Notes under the pieces: generated by a model
The model's input: the letters and a program-made list of their open reading frames with translations, nothing else
Database searches by the model: none
What the model was told of the DNA's origin: nothing
Assembly: GCF_001424225.1 (NCBI RefSeq)
Contig: NZ_LMOR01000001.1
Span: forward strand, 731,234-795,233
Source of the DNA: Microbacterium sp. Leaf151
GTDB lineage: Bacteria; Actinomycetota; Actinomycetes; Actinomycetales; Microbacteriaceae
Reading direction: 5' to 3'
Length of the DNA stretch: 64,000 nucleotides
Shown: positions 60,235 to 64,000 of the stretch, one piece after another
Layout: the number at the start of each line of letters is the position of its first letter
How positions within the stretch are numbered: the stretch's first letter is position 1
Translations under genes and position numbers: made by a program

Positions 60235-60373
60235 GCCGGTCGGCGCTCCCCCCTGAGCCGCCGTCCACGAGCATCCTCGACCTTGAGGAATCGCTCTTTC
60301 CTGGGGCGTCGGATCACCCGACCCCGTCCGGCGCCCCACCCTCAAGGCCCCAAGACCTCGTAAGGCACACCCC

Positions 60374-61312
60374 ATGACTTCGACCCTCCAGCGGCCCCGC
60401 ACGGTGACGCCGCCACCACGGTCGGCCCGCGTCGCGTCGCGCGGACGACACGCGAAAGACCACCCCCTGTGGTTCCTCATCCCCGCGCTCGCGGTGCTGG
60501 TGGTGTTCTTCGCCATCCCCACCGCCTTCAACTTCGTCTACGCCTTCACGAACTGGTCGAGCTTCAAGAGCTCCATCGACTTCATCGGCCCCGGCAACTT
60601 CGTCTCGCTGTTCTCCAACGGCTCGCTCGTCAACGCGCTGACGGTGACCCTGGTCTACGCCGTGCTCGTCGCGATCTTCCAGAACCTGTTCGGTCTCGCC
60701 CTGGCACTGCTGCTCGAGCGCGACACCCGCACCAACCGCGCCCTGCGCGTGGCCTTCTTCGTGCCGGTGATCATGTCGGCCCTCGCCGTCGGCTACATCT
60801 TCCAGGCCATGCTGAAGCCCGACGGGGCGCTCAACGGCATCCTGAGCATCGTCTCGGGGCAGAACGTCGAGATCGCCTGGCTCGGCAGCACCACGTGGAC
60901 GATCGTCGTCGTCGCCCTCATCCACGCCTGGAAGTGGATGGGCCTGTCGATGCTGATCTACCTCGCGGGACTCAAGACGATCAGCGACGACGTCATGGAA
61001 GCCGCCCGCCTCGACGGCGCGGGATGGTGGACCACGTTCCGCTCCATCCGCTTCCCCCTTCTCGCCCCGGCCGTCACCTTCAACGTCGCGACGGCGCTGC
61101 TCGGCTCGATGAACGGCTTCGACATCGTGCAGGCCACCACCGCCGGCGGCCCCGGCGGCACCACCGAGCTGCTCAACATCTTCATCTTCCGAACCTTCGG
61201 ACAGGGGCTGTTCGCACAGGCCACGACGATGAGCCTCGTGCTCTTCCTCGTCGTCGCCGTGCTCGCCTTCCCCGTCATCCGCACTCTGCGCAAGCGGGAG
61301 GACGTACTGTGA
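60374..61312 (+). CDS. Carbohydrate ABC transporter permease (MalF-type, CUT1, second importer)
   Basis: A 312-residue permease with six helices. It has the CUT1 EAA loop DVMEAARLDGAGWWTTFRSI followed by RFPLLAPAVTFNVATALLG, and the short TAGGPGGTTELLNIFIFRTF region typical of F-type permeases. The N-terminal 30 residues are Arg/Pro-rich. It lies 180 bases after the binding-protein gene and overlaps the next permease (GTGA). Confidence 0.92.
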   Translation: MTSTLQRPRTVTPPPRSARVASRGRHAKDHPLWFLIPALAVLVVFFAIPTAFNFVYAFTNWSSFKSSIDFIGPGNFVSLFSNGSLVNALTVTLVYAVLVAIFQNLFGLALALLLERDTRTNRALRVAFFVPVIMSALAVGYIFQAMLKPDGALNGILSIVSGQNVEIAWLGSTTWTIVVVALIHAWKWMGLSMLIYLAGLKTISDDVMEAARLDGAGWWTTFRSIRFPLLAPAVTFNVATALLGSMNGFDIVQATTAGGPGGTTELLNIFIFRTFGQGLFAQATTMSLVLFLVVAVLAFPVIRTLRKREDVL

Positions 61313-62184
61313 CCGCGACCATGACCCTCACCACGGGACGCACCCGACGCCCGCCGCGACGGCGCCGCCCCCTCGCCCGGGTCGCCCAGCCCGTCGCCGC
61401 GATCCTCGTGGCCGTCGCGCTCCTCGGCATCCCGTTCCTGCTCACCGTGCTGACGGCGTCGAAGACGCAGGCCGAGGCGTTCGTCCCGACCCTGGCGCTC
61501 CCCTCCGAATGGCGTCTGTTCGACAACTTCGCGACCGTGATCGGCGACGGACGCATGATCGCCGCCTTCGGGGGGAGCGTCCTCGTGATGGTCCCCGCGG
61601 TGCTCGGCGTGCTGGTCCTCGGCTCGATGGCCGCCTGGGTGCTGGGCCGCCGCAAGTCCAAGGCGCTCGCCTTCGTGTACGCGGTCGCCATCAGCGGCAT
61701 CGTGCTCCCGCCCGCCGTCGTGACGATCGTGCTCCTGCTGCGCCAACTCGGTCTCGCCGGCACTCCCGTCGGGATGATCGGGGTGTACATGGGCATGTAC
61801 ATGTCGACGGTGATCTTCTTCGTCACCGGCTTCGTCCGCACGATCCCGATCGAGCTCGAAGAAGCAGCGCGCGTCGACGGCGCCTCGCCGGTGAAGGTCT
61901 TCGTGAAGATCATCCTGCCGCTGCTCATGCCGGTGCTCGCGACGGCCACCATCTTGATCTGCCTCTACATCTGGAACGACGTGTTCTACGCCCTGTTCGT
62001 CGTGGGCGGTCGCCTCGACACGCTGCCCCTGAACCTGTATCAAGTGGCCAGCGCGGGTCTGTATCTTCAGAACTGGCACCTGATCTTCGCCTACATCATC
62101 CTGATGAGCCTGCCCCTGCTGATCACCTTCATGGTGGCCCAGCGCAAGATCATCTCGGGCATCACCAGCGGAGCAGTGAAATGA
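61309..62184 (+). CDS. Carbohydrate ABC transporter permease (MalG-type, CUT1, second importer)
   Basis: A 291-residue permease with six helices and the EAA loop ELEEAARVDGASPVKVFVKI followed by ILPLLMPVLATATILICLY, ending ISGITSGAVK. GTG 61309 overlaps the F-type permease stop; an upstream extension of the frame is spurious. The stop overlaps the lacI ATG. No ATPase gene is in this operon, so a shared MsiK/MsmK-type ATPase elsewhere is needed. Confidence 0.93.
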   Translation: MTATMTLTTGRTRRPPRRRRPLARVAQPVAAILVAVALLGIPFLLTVLTASKTQAEAFVPTLALPSEWRLFDNFATVIGDGRMIAAFGGSVLVMVPAVLGVLVLGSMAAWVLGRRKSKALAFVYAVAISGIVLPPAVVTIVLLLRQLGLAGTPVGMIGVYMGMYMSTVIFFVTGFVRTIPIELEEAARVDGASPVKVFVKIILPLLMPVLATATILICLYIWNDVFYALFVVGGRLDTLPLNLYQVASAGLYLQNWHLIFAYIILMSLPLLITFMVAQRKIISGITSGAVK

Positions 62185-63242
62185 CCCTTGCCGCGGAAGT
62201 TCGAGTCCCTATGCGTAGCCAGAGGAAGGCGTCGACAATCGTCGATGTCGCTGCGTACGCCGGGGTGTCGGTCCCCACCGTCTCGCGTGTCCTCACCGGG
62301 GCGGCCAAAGTGAGCGACGCCAAGCGCGACGCCGTCCGCGCAGCAATCGCCGCTTTAGATTTCAGACCGAGCTCAGCGGCGCGCGTGCTGGCATCACGCA
62401 AAGCTGAGGTGATTGCGGTAATTGCTGGCGACACCTCGACCTATGGGTACGCCGAAACCATCCGAGGCATCGAAGAATCCGCACGAGCAGAGAACTACAC
62501 GGTCATGATCACCGTCGTTGAAAGCACAGAAGATGACGAGATCGACCGTGCCATAGCCGCCACTCTCGCGCAGCCACTGGCTGGCGTATGCGTTCTCAAG
62601 TTCGACCCGCCGGGGGTCGCGGCTTTGCATCGAATCCCACCGTCTCTCCCGCTCGTCGCCCTCTCGGGGGTTCGGGAGGCGGGGCTGCGCCAGGCCGTTC
62701 TCGACGAGTCGCACGCCGCCGAGGAGCTCACCGACCACCTGCTCGACCTCGGCCATGCCACCGTCCATCACGTACGCATACCGCCCTCTCGCCGCGAGGA
62801 CGGTCGGACGACCGGGTGGAGGCGGGCGCTGAAGCGCCGCGGGGCGGCGGTCCCTCCCCTCGCCGATGCGACGTGGGATCCGCGCTCGGGCATCGAGATC
62901 GGCCGCCGCCTCGCAGAGGACCCCGCCGTCACCGCCATCTTCTGCGGCAACGACGAGATCGCCATGGGAGTCATCCGCGGCATCGTCACGGCGGGCCGCA
63001 GCGTCCCGGACGACATCTCCGTCGCCGGCTTCGACGACCATCCCCTCGCCGCACTATGGACTCCCCCACTAACCACCGTCGATCAAGATTTCGCGGGCCT
63101 CGGCCGTCGCGGGCTGCAACTGCTCCTGAATGAAATCGCTGGCGAGACCGGCCGACGCTTCTCGTCGGAACGTCCGCAGTTGATCGTGCGCGACAGCACC
63201 GCGCCGCCGCCGCCAACCGCCGAAGTGCGCCGCATTAATTGA
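62181..63242 (+). CDS. LacI-family transcriptional regulator (third)
   Basis: A 353-residue repressor: HTH STIVDVAAYAGVSVPTVSRV at about residues 18-37, then LTGAAKVSDAKRDAV and hinge RPSSAARVLASRKAEVIAVI, with ligand-domain pieces CGNDEIAMGVIRGIVTAGRS and SVAGFDDHPLAALWTP. ATG 62181 overlaps the permease stop; ATG 62211 is an alternative. As last gene of the operon it is likely the autoregulated repressor acting at TGATAACGCTTTCA-type sites at 51.0 and 56.6 kb. Codon bias changes inside the gene: weaker in the first 160 codons, strong after about 62660. Confidence 0.93.
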   Translation: MTLAAEVRVPMRSQRKASTIVDVAAYAGVSVPTVSRVLTGAAKVSDAKRDAVRAAIAALDFRPSSAARVLASRKAEVIAVIAGDTSTYGYAETIRGIEESARAENYTVMITVVESTEDDEIDRAIAATLAQPLAGVCVLKFDPPGVAALHRIPPSLPLVALSGVREAGLRQAVLDESHAAEELTDHLLDLGHATVHHVRIPPSRREDGRTTGWRRALKRRGAAVPPLADATWDPRSGIEIGRRLAEDPAVTAIFCGNDEIAMGVIRGIVTAGRSVPDDISVAGFDDHPLAALWTPPLTTVDQDFAGLGRRGLQLLLNEIAGETGRRFSSERPQLIVRDSTAPPPPTAEVRRIN

Positions 63243-63452
63243 TACGCCGTTCACTCGCACTTGAGTGGACCGTCCACGGCTGGCGCTTGACCGACAGCGC
63301 ACCTGTTATGTCGCGCCAATCTCTCGGGCAATGGGCTCAGGCCCATTGGCCTCGACCTGCGCGCGCGATGAGTTGTAGGCCCCAATAACGCTTCTCTAGT
63401 CATCATCCCCAAGCGAACACCAGCGATCAGTCCTCATCTGAAGGAGAACACC
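63243..63452. other. Intergenic region before araD
   Basis: Contains the hairpin CAATGGGC-TCAG-GCCCATTG at 63329-63348, a possible terminator for the importer operon, and AATAACGCTTCT near 63384-63395, a weak match (9 of 14) to the operator of this locus. Confidence 0.4.
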
Positions 63453-64000
63453 GTGGCAGCGTCCCCTGCTGACATCACCCCCGGCGTCCAGGAATCCATC
63501 GATCGTGTCCGCGAGGACGTCGCCCGGCTGCACGCCGAACTGGTGCGCTACAACCTGATCGTGTGGACCGGCGGGAACGTCTCGGGCCGCGTGCCCGGCG
63601 CCGATCTATTCGTCATCAAGCCCTCCGGTGTCTCGTACGACGACCTGGCGCCCGAGAACATGATCCTGTGCGACCTCGACGGCAACGCGATCCCCGGTAC
63701 GCCGGGCAGTGAGCGCAGCCCCTCCAGCGACACCGCGGCCCACGCCTACGTCTACCGGAACATGCCCGAGGTCGGCGGCGTCGTGCACACGCACTCCACC
63801 TACGGCGTCGCGTGGGCGGCCCGCGGAGAAGAGATCCCCTGTGTGATCACCGCCATGGCCGACGAGTTCGGCGGACCCATCCCGGTGGGCCCGTTCGCGA
63901 TCATCGGCGACGACTCCATCGGCCGGGGCATCGTCGAGACCCTGCGCGGTCACCGTTCGCGCGGCGTCATCATGCAGAACCACGGTCCGTTCACGATCGG
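63453..64000 (+). CDS. araD: L-ribulose-5-phosphate 4-epimerase, 3' end missing at window edge
   Basis: First 182 codons of a class-II aldolase-fold enzyme that turns L-ribulose 5-phosphate into D-xylulose 5-phosphate, the last step of bacterial L-arabinose catabolism. Visible: TGGNVSGRV near residue 39, the phosphate/active-site SPSSDTAAHAYVYRNMPEVG, zinc ligands His112 and His114 in VVHTHSTYGVAWAA, and the third zinc His177 in QNHGPFTI. These match His95, His97 and His171 of the E. coli enzyme. GTG 63453 has GAAGGAG upstream. Fuculose aldolase or another epimerase is less likely given the arabinoside genes nearby. Its presence supports L-arabinose as the shared product. Confidence 0.88.
   Translation, partial: MAASPADITPGVQESIDRVREDVARLHAELVRYNLIVWTGGNVSGRVPGADLFVIKPSGVSYDDLAPENMILCDLDGNAIPGTPGSERSPSSDTAAHAYVYRNMPEVGGVVHTHSTYGVAWAARGEEIPCVITAMADEFGGPIPVGPFAIIGDDSIGRGIVETLRGHRSRGVIMQNHGPFTI

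Overview
The window is about 70 percent GC. Its codon usage, the frequent GGATGCC/GGCATCC heptamers and its gene content (Mrp antiporter, type-2 length ArgG, Pr6Pr protein, LacI-controlled CUT1 sugar importers) point to an actinobacterium of the Microbacteriaceae, most likely Microbacterium. No searches could be run. Family calls rest on motifs read in the translations, on gene order, and on recalled knowledge of the families.

Layout. 1-6.3 kb: end of a Mrp/Mnh antiporter operon, an SRPBCC protein, and a MacB/FtsX-type ABC exporter divergent from an OmpR/histidine-kinase pair. 6.3-13.9 kb: a patchwork of short, mostly unrecognised membrane or secreted genes, two near-identical hairpins, a frameshifted fragment resembling the large helicase/methylase genes of actinobacterial mobile elements, and a GT4 glycosyltransferase; it reads like an eroded accessory island. 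13.9-27.6 kb: ordinary chromosome (YhgE/Pip-ABC-TetR operon, two-HTH regulator, EamA exporter, GntP permease, argG, cyclophilin lipoprotein, Pr6Pr protein, purA, lactonase).

27.6-48.3 kb: a compact glycan-utilisation locus. A CUT1 importer (binding protein and two permeases, no ATPase) runs with an intracellular GH127 beta-L-arabinofuranosidase and is divergent from a LacI regulator. Then come four secreted proteins: a very large GH121-like enzyme, a GH43 enzyme, a Tat-exported GH127/GH146-type enzyme, and a protein with only binding modules. A second LacI gene ends the run. The order LacI, ABC importer, GH127, GH121, GH43 matches the Bifidobacterium longum system for hydroxyproline-linked beta-L-arabinooligosaccharides of plant extensins.

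49.5-64 kb: after an AI-2E transporter and chorismate mutase, a second locus: an EIIA-like gene, a 1363-residue secreted clan-A glycosidase (possibly GH39, arabinogalactan-protein active), a WxL-like surface protein, a GH36 alpha-galactosidase, a second CUT1 importer without ATPase, a third LacI, and the start of araD (L-ribulose-5-phosphate 4-epimerase). Both loci therefore converge on L-arabinose from plant hydroxyproline-rich glycoproteins. Four of the secreted proteins, drawn from both loci, end in the same roughly 94-residue C-terminal domain, which I do not recognise and which is the most interesting observation here. Candidate LacI operators, different in each locus, support two separate regulons.
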